The notes under the pieces were generated by a model. The model saw nothing but the letters and a program-made list of their open reading frames with translations, ran no database searches and had not been told where the DNA came from. Below, one piece after another: positions 43,460 to 52,483 of a stretch of 64,000 nucleotides of DNA; the stretch's first letter is position 1, and every line of letters begins with the position of its first letter. The DNA comes from Alphaproteobacteria bacterium. GTDB taxonomy: Bacteria > Pseudomonadota > Alphaproteobacteria > UBA2966. The DNA lies in contig JABIFY010000075.1 in NCBI GenBank assembly GCA_018650465.1, positions 62,001 through 126,000 on the forward strand. The letters are read 5' to 3'. A program made the position numbers and the translations under genes.

Positions 43460-43778
43460 TTTGTTCTCAGTCCTCAATTGATGTCCCTGCGTATTATGTG
43501 TATTTGCGATGCAGTGTGCCTGAGCACCAGAATGTTGCAAGCGGTGCCACCAGGTTTCTCCCTTGCAACAAGGGATTACACCCACCATAGCCAGAGCTAT
43601 TCCGGTTTAGACGAAATAGCTTCTGCTCTTGTTATCGTTGCCCACAGTGAGTTTGCGGGAGCGCAGCGTTTCCTCCTTCGTCGGAAACGCGCTAGGCACA
43701 CCCTCGTGGTTTATGCTATGAACGCGCCAACGAAATCGCGCAGATACGCGCTTCATACAGATACAGACGGATAATATC
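43460..43778. other. 319-bp divergent intergenic region with mosaic element and short palindrome
   Basis: It contains a perfect TCCCTTG-CAA-CAAGGGA hairpin at 43559-43575 and the mosaic element M2 at 43596-43690. The promoters of the EamA gene (minus) and the TPR gene (plus) must lie here, but no clear hexamers were found. No coding sequence is supported. Confidence 0.55.
43596..43690. repeat. Mosaic hairpin element, copy M2
   Basis: Module A at 43596-43620 (GCTATTCCG / CGAAATAGC) and module B at 43666-43690 (GCGTTTCC / GGAAACGC, perfect). Both match the corresponding modules of M1 at 35786-35905, including the TTCTGC that follows module A. M2 lacks the middle hairpin of M1. Confidence 0.7.
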
Positions 43779-45956
43779 TTGAGCGATCAACAGTTTAGTG
43801 ACGGCAATGATGCGGAACAGGCTTCCGGTTCCGATACGGCCATGCAAGCCGCCCTCGATCATCACCGAGGTGGTGACCTGGTCGGAGCGAAGACGGCTTA
43901 TGAAGCCATTTTGGAGGCCGAACCTGATAATGCCCAGGCCTGGCAGATGCTGGGGCTGGTGGCCCACCAGGCGGGTGATGCGGAAACGGCGCTTGAGAAA
44001 CTGGCCCATGCGATTTCACTGCGGCCCGATAATGCCGATATCCACGTCAATATTGCGGAAGTTCTGCGCGGACAGGGCAATGCCGAAGAAGCCGTCGGGG
44101 CCTATCGGCGCGCCATTGCCATTGATCCCAACCACCAGGAAGCGCTGACCAATCTGGGTTTGCTGGCCCTGGAAAACCAGTATATTGGCGAAGGCGTCGA
44201 AGCTTTGCGCCGCAGTGCCATTTTACAGCCCGATAATCCGGCTGTGCAGACCAATCTGGGCTTGGCGCTGCGCGAAGTAGGTGATTTCGAAAATTGCCTG
44301 TTTGCCTTTGCCCGCGCCCTGATCATCGCGCCTGAACAGATCGCCTTTCGTCAGCACTTTATCGATACTCTGGATGGCGGCCCCTTTATCAAAGTACCGG
44401 ACGGTATCCGCCGTTTGCTGGAAGATGCTTATCTGACCGAAGGCCTGCACCACCAGTCCCTGGTTCCGGCCTGCATGGCCGTGCTGAAGCGGGAAGAAAT
44501 ATTCCAGGGTCTTTTGTCGCTGGCGCAAGACGAGGAACTGGGCGGCCTGTCTGCCGCCATGGAAGGTGGTCAATTTGACGTCTTTTTCACAGATTTCCTG
44601 GTGCGCGGCCTGATGACCAGAAGTCTGGTATGCGATGCCGAGTTCGAGACGGTCATGAATGCGGTGCGCCGTCTGATCTTGCAAGAAGGTGTCCCGCCAC
44701 AGTCGAGCGTGCCCATGGTGCAACGCCACCCCCAATTTGTAACGGCCTTGGGGATGCAGGCTTTCTCCGGCGGCTACACCTGGTCGATGACGTCCGATGA
44801 AGGCGCGTTGTCCGGTATTCTTGTGCGCGATACGATGAAGCAACTGGCAGACCTGGACGCCGACGCCAATATCGACGCCGCCGTCTGGAGCGGCCTGATG
44901 GTCGCATCCTGTTATCGCCCTATACACACCATGGTCGCCCCGGAAAAACTACTGTCGGGTGATGTTGCCGGGATGCCGTCATTTATTGTCAACCTGATCC
45001 GTCAACAGGTCGCCGAACCGGCTCTGGAAAGCGAAATGTTGACAAGTGTCGAAACCCTGGCCGGTGAAGCCGCCACAGCACCAGGCCCGGATGCTGAAAT
45101 GCCTGCCCCGGCCTGGAACACTCTGGCTGCGCGTCAGGAAATGACCTTGGGCGATATCATGCGCTCGCAAATTCCCGGCGCTGACGTGCCGCGTTTTGCA
45201 GAAGGACCGATCAATGCCCTGGTTGTGGGTTGTCGCACCGGCGAGGCCGTGATTGATCTGGCCCTGCAACATCCCCAATCCCGGATCATGGGGATCGATG
45301 AAGACACAGCCAATATCGCTTATGCCTGGCGGCAGGCCATGCAACGCGGCATCGCTAACTCGCGCTTTGTTGTTGGCGGCGTTGACGCTCTGGCCAGCCA
45401 TGAACAGAAATATCATTTGATCGGCGCGCCGGAAGTGATCAGCCAAAGTGCCAACGCATTGGCAACCATGCAAACCCTGGCAAATCTGCTGGAGCCAGGC
45501 GGTATCATAAAAATCGGCCTCTATAGCGAACCCGGACGGGTTGCTGTCGCGGCCGCCCGAGAGGCCATTGCTGCCGAAGGGCTGAAAGATGACACAGAAG
45601 GCCTGCGGGCCGCGCGCAGCCTGATCAGAGGCCTGGAAGATGGCCACGCTGCCAAAGGTGTTCTGGCTGCCAACTGGTTTTACACCCGTCAGGGCTGTCG
45701 CGATTTACTGTTTGCCCAAGAGCTTAGCCAGTTCACCGTCCCGGCCCTGGCCGCAACCCTGGCCCAGGCCGGTTTGACCTTCCTTGGCTTTCAGATCAGT
45801 GATCCGGCCCTGGTTGGTCATTATCTGGAATTGTTCCCGGAAGCCCAGAACCTGTCTGACCTGGACAAATGGCAGAAGGTCGAAGCGGAATACCCGGATG
45901 CCTTTTCCACACCAGAAAGCTATGGCACCTATCGTTTGTGGTGTCAGAAAAAGTAA
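43779..45956 (+). CDS. TPR protein with C-terminal methyltransferase-like domain
   Basis: A 725-residue protein with a TTG start after GGATAA. Residues about 25-195 form four to five tetratricopeptide repeats (AQAWQMLGLVAHQAGDAETAL and the like). A middle region (200-450) is helical and unassigned. The C-terminal part (about 470-725) has a Rossmann-like SAM-binding start, NALVVGCRTGEAVIDLALQ and IMGIDEDTANIAYAWRQ, then LLEPGGIIKIGLYSE. Similar TPR-methyltransferase proteins occur near glycosylation genes. The next gene encodes a TPR glycosyltransferase 8 bp downstream. Substrate unknown. Confidence 0.82.
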   Translation: MSDQQFSDGNDAEQASGSDTAMQAALDHHRGGDLVGAKTAYEAILEAEPDNAQAWQMLGLVAHQAGDAETALEKLAHAISLRPDNADIHVNIAEVLRGQGNAEEAVGAYRRAIAIDPNHQEALTNLGLLALENQYIGEGVEALRRSAILQPDNPAVQTNLGLALREVGDFENCLFAFARALIIAPEQIAFRQHFIDTLDGGPFIKVPDGIRRLLEDAYLTEGLHHQSLVPACMAVLKREEIFQGLLSLAQDEELGGLSAAMEGGQFDVFFTDFLVRGLMTRSLVCDAEFETVMNAVRRLILQEGVPPQSSVPMVQRHPQFVTALGMQAFSGGYTWSMTSDEGALSGILVRDTMKQLADLDADANIDAAVWSGLMVASCYRPIHTMVAPEKLLSGDVAGMPSFIVNLIRQQVAEPALESEMLTSVETLAGEAATAPGPDAEMPAPAWNTLAARQEMTLGDIMRSQIPGADVPRFAEGPINALVVGCRTGEAVIDLALQHPQSRIMGIDEDTANIAYAWRQAMQRGIANSRFVVGGVDALASHEQKYHLIGAPEVISQSANALATMQTLANLLEPGGIIKIGLYSEPGRVAVAAAREAIAAEGLKDDTEGLRAARSLIRGLEDGHAAKGVLAANWFYTRQGCRDLLFAQELSQFTVPALAATLAQAGLTFLGFQISDPALVGHYLELFPEAQNLSDLDKWQKVEAEYPDAFSTPESYGTYRLWCQKK

Positions 45957-45963
45957 CGGGTCG

Positions 45964-47724
45964 TTGCCAGAAACGGATATATCCCCCCTGGACAAAGCCC
46001 TGCAGCTGCACAAATCCGGCCAGCTGCAGGCCGCGGAAGCCGCCTATCGGCAAATTCTGCAAGACAATCCCGCTGACCGCGACGCCCTGAACAACCTGGG
46101 TATTTTGCTGCGCATGCAGGGGCGGCTGAATGAGGCTTTAATAGTTTTACAACAGCTCACATCGCTGAACCCGGATTTCCCCGAGGCGTGGAATTCTTAT
46201 GGTCGGGCGCTAACCGCTGCCGGGAGAACGCAAGAGGCCCTCACGGTTCTGAACAAAGCCCTGACCATCAATCCGGATTTAGTCGCTGTTCATTTAAATA
46301 TCGCCCACGCCCATGAAAGCAACGGCGACATCGACCAGGCCACAAAAGCCCTGCATCGCTATTTGAAAGTCGAGCCGGACAACCCGGAAGCCCTGGCCCG
46401 CCTGGGTTGTTATCTCTATGCCCTTGGTCATGGCAAAGACGCCTTACAGGCCTTGACCCGGTCCAATGATCTTGCCCCTGATAATGCCGATACACTGATT
46501 AACCTTGCCATGGTTCAAGAACAGCTTGGTCATTATGGCGAAGCGGTCGCAAGCCGGACACAAGCCTTGGGCATTAATCCACATGATGCGGAATGTTTCA
46601 GCGACCTGGCTATTTCGCTGGAGCGTCTGGGCCGGATTGAAGACGCCATAGCGGCCCGCCGGGAAGCTGTTGATCTCGCGCCGCAAGTTGCCGGCTTTAT
46701 GGGAGACCTCGGTCGATTACTGACTGAAAATGGTGCAGATGAAGAAGCCGGAATGTGGTTCGACAGGGCCCTGGCAGTCGACCCCCAGGCGGCGCGCGTG
46801 CATTTCAACAAGGCACTTTTTCTGTTGCGGCGCGGCGAGTTTGAAGCGGGCTGGGCCGAACATGAATGGCGACTGAAGTTTTCCAGCCTGGCCGACATCT
46901 TCCCTGAACATTCCCAACCCTATTGGGATGGTAGTGACCTTGCCGGAAAAACCATATTCCTGCATGGCGAACAGGGTTGGGGAGATACCATCCAGTGCGC
47001 GAGGTTTATCTACCAGGTTTCGCAACTGGCAGGCCGTGTGGTGTTGGGTATTCGCGAACCCCTGGCGCGGCTGTTTGAATGCCTGCCCGGCGTGGATCAA
47101 ATCATCACAGACCCCCTGGACCTGCCGCACTTTGATGTGCGCTGTTCGTTGCTCAGTCTGCCCTATTTCTTCAAGGCCGATCTTACATCCATTCCTGATA
47201 CGGAGCCTTATCTGACGGCACCCGGCAACAGGCCTGCATTTGTTGATAAGGACAACTTCAATATTGGTCTGGTCTGGGGCGGCAGTCCGACCCACAAAAA
47301 TGATCACAACCGGTCGGTCTCGCTATCTATTCTGAAACCCCTGCTGGACATCAAGGGCTGTGTTTTCCACAGCCTGCAAGTCGATGACCGTCGTCAGGAT
47401 ATTGGACGTGAAGGCCTGTCAGAACAAATTACGGACGCCGGTGCTGATCTGGTTGACCTGGCAGATACAGCCGATCTGATAATGGAACTGGACCTGGTGA
47501 TCACCGTCGATACCAGCGTGGCCCATCTGGCTGCAGCCCTGGGCAAGCCGGTCTGGATTATGCTGGCGGAGCCCGCCGACTGGCGTTGGTTACGGGACCG
47601 GGACGACAGCCCCTGGTATTCAGGTGTGCAGTTATTTCGGCAGACGAAGCGCGGTGAATGGGCTGATGTTATCGAACTTCTGGTTGCCAGGTTGCCGTCG
47701 CTTTTGGCTCATCAGGACGTTTAA
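45964..47724 (+). CDS. TPR protein with C-terminal glycosyltransferase domain
   Basis: About 586 residues if a TTG at 45964 is the start; the frame is open further upstream, inside the previous gene, but the sequence there is not protein-like. Residues about 10-310 hold around nine TPRs. The C-terminal domain contains FLHGEQGWGDTIQCARF, GLVWGGSPTHKNDHNRS and DLVITVDTSVAHLAAALGKPVWIML, as in the heptosyltransferase-like (GT9-like) domain of many TPR glycosyltransferases. Protein or surface O-glycosylation is likely; the acceptor is unknown. The end overlaps the convergent ABC permease gene by 56 bp. Confidence 0.85.
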   Translation: MPETDISPLDKALQLHKSGQLQAAEAAYRQILQDNPADRDALNNLGILLRMQGRLNEALIVLQQLTSLNPDFPEAWNSYGRALTAAGRTQEALTVLNKALTINPDLVAVHLNIAHAHESNGDIDQATKALHRYLKVEPDNPEALARLGCYLYALGHGKDALQALTRSNDLAPDNADTLINLAMVQEQLGHYGEAVASRTQALGINPHDAECFSDLAISLERLGRIEDAIAARREAVDLAPQVAGFMGDLGRLLTENGADEEAGMWFDRALAVDPQAARVHFNKALFLLRRGEFEAGWAEHEWRLKFSSLADIFPEHSQPYWDGSDLAGKTIFLHGEQGWGDTIQCARFIYQVSQLAGRVVLGIREPLARLFECLPGVDQIITDPLDLPHFDVRCSLLSLPYFFKADLTSIPDTEPYLTAPGNRPAFVDKDNFNIGLVWGGSPTHKNDHNRSVSLSILKPLLDIKGCVFHSLQVDDRRQDIGREGLSEQITDAGADLVDLADTADLIMELDLVITVDTSVAHLAAALGKPVWIMLAEPADWRWLRDRDDSPWYSGVQLFRQTKRGEWADVIELLVARLPSLLAHQDV

Positions 47725-48403
47725 GCTGCGGATTAAGCCTGCGTTCTGTCCAGGCAAAGCCCCGCGTAACAACAAATGTAATCAGCAGATAGATAATCGC
47801 GGCAGTAATGAAAATTTCGTAAGGCGCAAAGGTGCGCGAAACAATGACGCGGGCGACGCCTGTTAAATCCAGCAGCGTGATCGTGCTGGCCAGGGAACTG
47901 CTTTTCAGCATCAGGATCACTTCGTTGGAATAGGCCGGCAGGGCAAGACGAAAAGCGCTGGGCAAAATAATGCGTCGATATTGCAGGAAGCGCGACATAC
48001 CCACGGCCCGGGCGGCTTCAATTTCACCGTGCGGCACAGCCTGAATGGCACCCCTGAAAATCTCCGCCGTGTAAGCTGCCGTATTCAGGCTGAAGGCGAT
48101 GATGGCGCACCAGTAGGCCTCGCGGAAAATGGGCCAGAGAAAGCTTTCGCGCACGGCTTCAAATTGCCCAAGGCCATAATAGGTCAGGTAAATCTGAACA
48201 AGTAATGGCGTGCCGCGAAAATAGAAAATGTAGCCATAAGCCGGCCCCCACAAAAATGGATTTTTGGCTGTTCGCATCAACGCTACAGGCACGGCCAGGA
48301 TAAACCCGATAACCAGGGCAAGGATGATCAATTCAAGTGTCAGGAAAGCCCCGTCCAGCAACTTGGGCAGGCTATCCCACATGAGGTTCAAGGCTTCACC
48401 CAT
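47669..48403 (-). CDS. Polar amino acid ABC transporter permease, HisM-like
   Basis: A 244-residue inner-membrane permease with about five helices. The cytoplasmic EAA loop is EAARAVGMSRFLQYRRIILPSA. Upstream segments YFRGTPLLVQIYLTYYGLGQF resemble HisM/ArtM. It is 3 bp from the HisQ-like gene, completing a heteromeric permease. Its substrate class would be histidine, lysine, arginine or ornithine, inferred from the HisJ-like binding protein. Confidence 0.92.
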   Translation of the reverse strand: MGEALNLMWDSLPKLLDGAFLTLELIILALVIGFILAVPVALMRTAKNPFLWGPAYGYIFYFRGTPLLVQIYLTYYGLGQFEAVRESFLWPIFREAYWCAIIAFSLNTAAYTAEIFRGAIQAVPHGEIEAARAVGMSRFLQYRRIILPSAFRLALPAYSNEVILMLKSSSLASTITLLDLTGVARVIVSRTFAPYEIFITAAIIYLLITFVVTRGFAWTERRLNPQLKRPDEPKATATWQPEVR

Positions 48404-48406
48404 CGA

Positions 48407-49120
48407 TCAGGACCGCCTTACGCCACGGTTCAGTCGCTTTTCAGCGGTCTGAAAGACAATCATGGAAATAGCCGTCAGGGCCAGGTAGATGAAGGCGGCA
48501 AAGGCAAAGAATGTAAAAGGGTCCTGGGTAGAGCCTGCTGCCACATAGGTCTTGCGCATCAATTCATCCAGGCCGATGACAGAAATAAGGGCTGTATCCT
48601 TCAACAGAACCAGCCAGAGATTACCAATACCCGGCAGGGCGAAGCGCCAGACCTGGGGCAACATAATGCGATTGAATACCTGCCAACGGTTCATGCCGAT
48701 GGCCTGGGCCGCTTCGATTTGACCCTTATGGATAGAAATAATTGCGCCGCGAAAAACCTCGGTCGCATAGGCCCCGAAAACAAACCCCAGGGTCAGCACA
48801 CCCGCTGTGAAGGCGTCGATTTCGACATAACCGATCTCACCAATCAGCGCCACGAAAGTTTCACTGCTATCGAGCAAACCAACGACATACTGGACGAAGA
48901 TGCTGCCGCCATAAAACAGGATCAGCAACAAGATCAGTTCCGGAATCCCGCGTACAATGGTCGTGTAGGCATCCGCCAGTTTGCGGGCCACTGGATTGCG
49001 CGACAATTTGGCGGTCGCCCCCAGCATACCAAGGACCAGCCCCACCAGAACCGACAAGGATGCAACGCCGATGGTCATTTGCAGGCCAACCCAGAGCTGA
49101 GCTTCGTAGCCGTGCAACAT
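48407..49120 (-). CDS. Polar amino acid ABC transporter permease, HisQ-like
   Basis: A 237-residue permease. The EAA loop reads EAAQAIGMNRWQVFNRIMLPQVWR. The N-terminal region MLHGYEAQLWVGLQMTIGVASLSVLVGLVLGMLGA and IVRGIPELILLLILFYGG match HisQ. It is between the binding protein gene (98 bp upstream, with a hairpin in the gap) and the HisM-like gene. No ATP-binding HisP gene accompanies it in the window. Confidence 0.92.
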   Translation of the reverse strand: MLHGYEAQLWVGLQMTIGVASLSVLVGLVLGMLGATAKLSRNPVARKLADAYTTIVRGIPELILLLILFYGGSIFVQYVVGLLDSSETFVALIGEIGYVEIDAFTAGVLTLGFVFGAYATEVFRGAIISIHKGQIEAAQAIGMNRWQVFNRIMLPQVWRFALPGIGNLWLVLLKDTALISVIGLDELMRKTYVAAGSTQDPFTFFAFAAFIYLALTAISMIVFQTAEKRLNRGVRRS

Positions 49121-49142
49121 CAGGCCATGGCCCCAAACAAAA

Positions 49143-49172
49143 CGCCGCCAACCCCGGAAAGGATCGGCGGCG
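49143..49172 (-). terminator. Hairpin in the hisJ-hisQ gap, partial terminator candidate
   Basis: The arms CGCCGCC and GGCGGCG form a GC-rich stem; on the minus strand GTTTTGTTT follows. It lies after the binding protein gene and before the permease genes, where a leaky terminator would keep the binding protein in excess. Confidence 0.65.
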
Positions 49173-49217
49173 AAATTGTTTCAAACGTCATTTGTAGTGA
49201 CAGATAAAACGGCAGGC

Positions 49218-50000
49218 TTATTTGCCGTAGACGTCGAACTTGAAGTATTTGGCGTTAATCGTTTGGTAAACGCCGCTGGCGCGAATACCGGCGATGGCAG
49301 CAGTAAACTTGGCGGCCAGATCAGCGTCGGCCTTGCGCACTGCAATACCAGCGCCATCACCAAACCATTTTTTGTCGGTGAAATCAGGGCCAACAAATTC
49401 AGCATCGGCACCGTTGGCTGTGTCCAGGAAACCTTCTTTCAGGGCAACGCTGTCGGCCAGCAACAGGTCCAGACGACCGGCCTTGAAATCAAGATAGGCT
49501 TCATCCTGGGTGGCGTAGGATTTCACGTCCATGATCTTGCCATAGTTGTCGGTGACAAAGTTGGCGTGAATGGTGGCGCGCTGGACACCAACCGTCTTGC
49601 CTTTCAGGCTGGCTGCATTGATTTCAATGCCGGAGCCCTTTTTGCGCACAAACTTGGCAGGCGTTGTGTAATATTTGCCAGAGAATGAAACCTTCTTTTT
49701 GCGCTCTTCCGTGATCGACATGGAAGCAATAACGGCGTCGAACTTTTTGGCATTCAGGGCAGGAATAATACCGTCCCAATCCTGGGCCACAATTGTGCAA
49801 GAGGCTTTCATTTGTGCACAAAGGGCATTGGCAATATCCACGTCAAAGCCCTGCAACTTGCCAGCCTTGTCAGTGAAGTTGAAGGGAGGATAAGCGCCTT
49901 CTGTAGCGATGCGGATTTTACCCCAGTCCTTGGCCAGAACCGGTGACGTGGCAACCGCCAGAACAACAGCCGAGACAGCTGCGAGCATGAGTTTTTTCAT
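49218..50000 (-). CDS. Periplasmic polar amino acid-binding protein, HisJ/ArgT-like
   Basis: A 260-residue solute-binding protein. The signal peptide is MKKLMLAAVSAVVLAVATSPVLA, cleaved near residue 23. The mature start KIRIATEGAYPPFNFTDKAGKLQGFDVDIANALCAQM is characteristic, with PPFNF and GFDVD lining the ligand pocket. A C-terminal MYFKFDVYG end is usual. The family binds lysine, arginine, ornithine or histidine. It is the first gene of this transporter operon. Confidence 0.93.
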   Translation of the reverse strand: MKKLMLAAVSAVVLAVATSPVLAKDWGKIRIATEGAYPPFNFTDKAGKLQGFDVDIANALCAQMKASCTIVAQDWDGIIPALNAKKFDAVIASMSITEERKKKVSFSGKYYTTPAKFVRKKGSGIEINAASLKGKTVGVQRATIHANFVTDNYGKIMDVKSYATQDEAYLDFKAGRLDLLLADSVALKEGFLDTANGADAEFVGPDFTDKKWFGDGAGIAVRKADADLAAKFTAAIAGIRASGVYQTINAKYFKFDVYGK

Positions 50001-50253
50001 TTTGGATCCCTGTATCTTTATGGCGTCACCCTTATTGCATTGCCGAAACGGCGTTGCAGGGGTGCGCTTGTTTTTAATATATACTTGAGTGACCCGTAGC
50101 CTCTCTCGTTTGCAGCCCGCCCGTCAAGTATTTGCTGCGTATTTTTGACTATTTTGCCGTTTGTTTGCGGCGCATTTGGCCCCGACTATGCCTTGCCCGG
50201 CAAATGCCCCCAAGTCTATGCTGTTCATTCCAAATCATGAACAGGAGACCGAC

Positions 50254-50859
50254 TTGGCCCGCCTCGAATTCTTTTTTGATATTTCCAGCCCCTGGACTTA
50301 CCTCGCCTTTGAAAATATTCAACCTCTGGCGGCTGAAACCGGCACGGAAATCAGTTGGCGCCCCTTTATGGTGGGTGGCCTGTTCAACACGATCAACCCA
50401 AGTGTCTATGAAATGCGCGCCAACCCGGTGCCCGCCAAGTGGGACTATATGACCAAGGACCTGGCCGACTGGGCCACATGGTCAGGCCTGAAGATCAAGT
50501 GGCAACCAACGGTCTTTCCGGTCAATTCCGTCAAGGTCATGCGTGCCTGCCTGGTGGCCATCGACAACGACAAACTGGTCCCCTTCGCCCGCGCCTGCTT
50601 CGAACTGTATTGGGGTGAAGACAAAGACATCAGCCAGAACGATGTCGTCGCCGAGGCCTGCCAGCGCGCTGGCCTGGACCCGACCGGCGTCGGCGAGGCC
50701 ATTCAACAGCCCGCCCTCAAACAACGCCTGATCGCCAATTCAGAAGAACTGATCGAGCGCGGCGGCTTTGGCACACCGACAATCTATCTCAACAAAACCG
50801 ACATGTATTTCGGCAACGACCGCCTGCCTTTAATCAAGGCAGCGATTGAAAAAGGATAA
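50254..50859 (+). CDS. 2-hydroxychromene-2-carboxylate isomerase / DsbA-family protein
   Basis: A 201-residue thioredoxin-fold (DsbA-like) protein of the HCCA isomerase group, which is glutathione-dependent in aromatic breakdown. A TTG at 50254 follows AGGAGAC and gives the conserved start LEFFFDISSPWTYLAFENI; the SPWTYL segment takes the active-site serine position. ERGGFGTPTIYLNKTDMYFGNDRL closes the protein. No naphthalene pathway is nearby, so the true substrate is unknown. It overlaps nothing and sits 4 bp before the MTA/SAH nucleosidase. Confidence 0.87.
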   Translation: MARLEFFFDISSPWTYLAFENIQPLAAETGTEISWRPFMVGGLFNTINPSVYEMRANPVPAKWDYMTKDLADWATWSGLKIKWQPTVFPVNSVKVMRACLVAIDNDKLVPFARACFELYWGEDKDISQNDVVAEACQRAGLDPTGVGEAIQQPALKQRLIANSEELIERGGFGTPTIYLNKTDMYFGNDRLPLIKAAIEKG

Positions 50860-50863
50860 CATT

Positions 50864-51631
50864 ATGCTTGGTGTCATTGGGGCGATGACGGAAGAAGTGC
50901 AGTTGATGCGGGCGCAGATGACGGACGTGACGACGTCCACTCATGCCCAGACGGAATTTATGCAAGGGACCTACAAAGGTACGGAGATTGCGCTGGCTCA
51001 GTCCGGCATTGGCAAGGTTAACGCGACGATCTGCACACAGATCATGATTGATCTGTTCAAACCCAAAAAAATGGTTTTCAGTGGGGTCGCCGGTGGCCTG
51101 TTACCGAACATGCGGGTTGGGGACATCATCGTGGCCAGCCATGTGGTGCAATATGATATGGACCTGACGGCCTTTGGTCGGCGACACGGCGAATCACCTG
51201 GACGGGACCGGCTTATTGAATGCGATCCTGATCTGGTTGGTCGCGCCACGGCCGCGTTTGATGCGGCCTATGATACCGTGCTGACGAACAATGACTTCCA
51301 GCCACCAAGTCTGATGCTGGGCACGGTGGCGTCAGGAGACCGGTTTGTCCAGGACACGGACACTCTTCGGTGGCTGCAACGGGAATTTGCGGCTCTTGCA
51401 ACCGAAATGGAGGGTGCCGCTTTTGGCTATACTTGCCACCTTAACGGCTTACCGTTCGCGGTGATCCGCGCCCTGTCGGACGGGGCCAGTGAAACGGCAA
51501 CCGGTGATTTTGAAGATAATTTGCACAAGGCCTGTCAGAACTCATTTCATCTCATGGACAAACTAATTCCGGCCTCCATGTCGGAACGCCGCAGCGGCGA
51601 ACGTCGCGGGCCCGAATTTCGCGTCGCCTGA
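50864..51631 (+). CDS. mtnN: 5'-Methylthioadenosine/S-adenosylhomocysteine nucleosidase
   Basis: A 255-residue nucleosidase that splits MTA and SAH to adenine and a thioribose product, feeding methionine salvage and methyl recycling. The ATG at 50864 follows AAAGGATAAC. Hallmarks are LGVIGAMTEEV, ATICTQIMIDLFKPKKMVFSGVAGGL, EMEGAAFGYTCH (catalytic Glu region) and RALSDGASE with the catalytic Asp. The last 30 residues (MSERRSGERRGPEFRVA) form a basic tail beyond the usual end. Confidence 0.93.
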   Translation: MLGVIGAMTEEVQLMRAQMTDVTTSTHAQTEFMQGTYKGTEIALAQSGIGKVNATICTQIMIDLFKPKKMVFSGVAGGLLPNMRVGDIIVASHVVQYDMDLTAFGRRHGESPGRDRLIECDPDLVGRATAAFDAAYDTVLTNNDFQPPSLMLGTVASGDRFVQDTDTLRWLQREFAALATEMEGAAFGYTCHLNGLPFAVIRALSDGASETATGDFEDNLHKACQNSFHLMDKLIPASMSERRSGERRGPEFRVA

Positions 51632-51632
51632 T

Positions 51633-51956
51633 ATGGCCCAGCCCTGGTTGTCCGATCTTCAGGCACTGGCTGACACCTTGGCTCTTCATGGTGACATCAC
51701 CTGCAAACACTTTTTCAGTGGCGCGGCAGCCTATAAAGATGGACAGATATTCATGAGCCTGTCGCCCGCAGGCCTCGCCCTGAAACTGCCAGAGCAGACG
51801 TGCGCTGACCTGATCAGCAAGGGGGCAAAGCCGCTTAAGTATTTTGCTAATTCGCCGGCAAAAAAAGGCTATGCTGTCCTGCCGGATAATATCTGCGAAG
51901 ATGATAAAGCCTTGCACAAATTGATCTCACTTAGCCTGGAATATATTGGCCAATAA
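51633..51956 (+). CDS. TfoX N-terminal-domain-like protein
   Basis: A 107-residue protein that starts 1 bp after the nucleosidase stop. DITCKHFFSGAAAYKDGQIFMSL and GLALKLPEQT resemble the TfoX/Sxy N-terminal domain, where the pattern is V(T/V)xRxMFGGxxxYxxGxxFA. A short C-terminal part (KKGYAVLPDNICEDDKALHKLISLSLEYI) matches the same fold. TfoX regulates competence in some bacteria, but single-domain versions are mostly uncharacterised. Another, more canonical one is at 57289. Confidence 0.72.
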   Translation: MAQPWLSDLQALADTLALHGDITCKHFFSGAAAYKDGQIFMSLSPAGLALKLPEQTCADLISKGAKPLKYFANSPAKKGYAVLPDNICEDDKALHKLISLSLEYIGQ

Positions 51957-51994
51957 TCCTTCAATTGCTTTCGAAAACCCCCGGGGAAGACACC

Positions 51995-52354
51995 ATGAAT
52001 TCTGGACAATCCATACCTGAACGCACAATCAATTATATCGAGTTCAATGTCACAGACATCTCGCGCGCCAAGGACTTTTACGGTCAGGCATTTGACTGGA
52101 CATTCACCGATTTTGGTCCGGACTATTGTGAATTCAACGACGGCCATATGAAGGGCGGCTTTGATACGACCGGACCGGTAACAAGCGGTGGTCCTCTGGT
52201 GGTTCTCTACAGCGCCGATCTGGAGGACACGCGCGCCCGGATCGAAAAAGCAGGTGGTCTCATCTGCAAACAAATATTTGAATTTCCCGGCGGACGCCGC
52301 TTTCATTTTACTGATCCGGAAGGATATGAGCTTGCGGTTTGGAGCTTGTCATAA
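51995..52354 (+). CDS. VOC-superfamily protein (glyoxalase/bleomycin resistance fold)
   Basis: A 119-residue single-domain VOC protein. The ATG at 51995 follows GGGGAAGAC. INYIEFNVTDISRAKDFYGQAFDWTF opens the fold and GGRRFHFTDPEGYELAVWSLS closes it; the glutamate in GYELAVW is a usual metal ligand. No substrate can be assigned. It is 38 bp from the TfoX-like gene and may share its transcript. Confidence 0.9.
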   Translation: MNSGQSIPERTINYIEFNVTDISRAKDFYGQAFDWTFTDFGPDYCEFNDGHMKGGFDTTGPVTSGGPLVVLYSADLEDTRARIEKAGGLICKQIFEFPGGRRFHFTDPEGYELAVWSLS

Positions 52355-52483
52355 TGCCGGGCATTCAGCCCTGACAATCTTCTTCCACCCAAGTCATTCT
52401 CACAAGTAACAGGGTAATTAATACTTGAAATTTAGTATTTTTGCTTGTATTTCTTCACAAATAATTCAATGTTCGGGCGGAAA

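Noticed and set aside
43596-43690. Hairpin repeats as a CRISPR array or attenuator
   Set aside because: Only single modules without regular spacers, and no cas genes; a dispersed mosaic element explains them better.
50001-50253. Extended N-terminus for the HCCA isomerase-like protein from 50161
   Set aside because: The added residues are not family-like, and the TTG at 50254 has a strong AGGAGA site.
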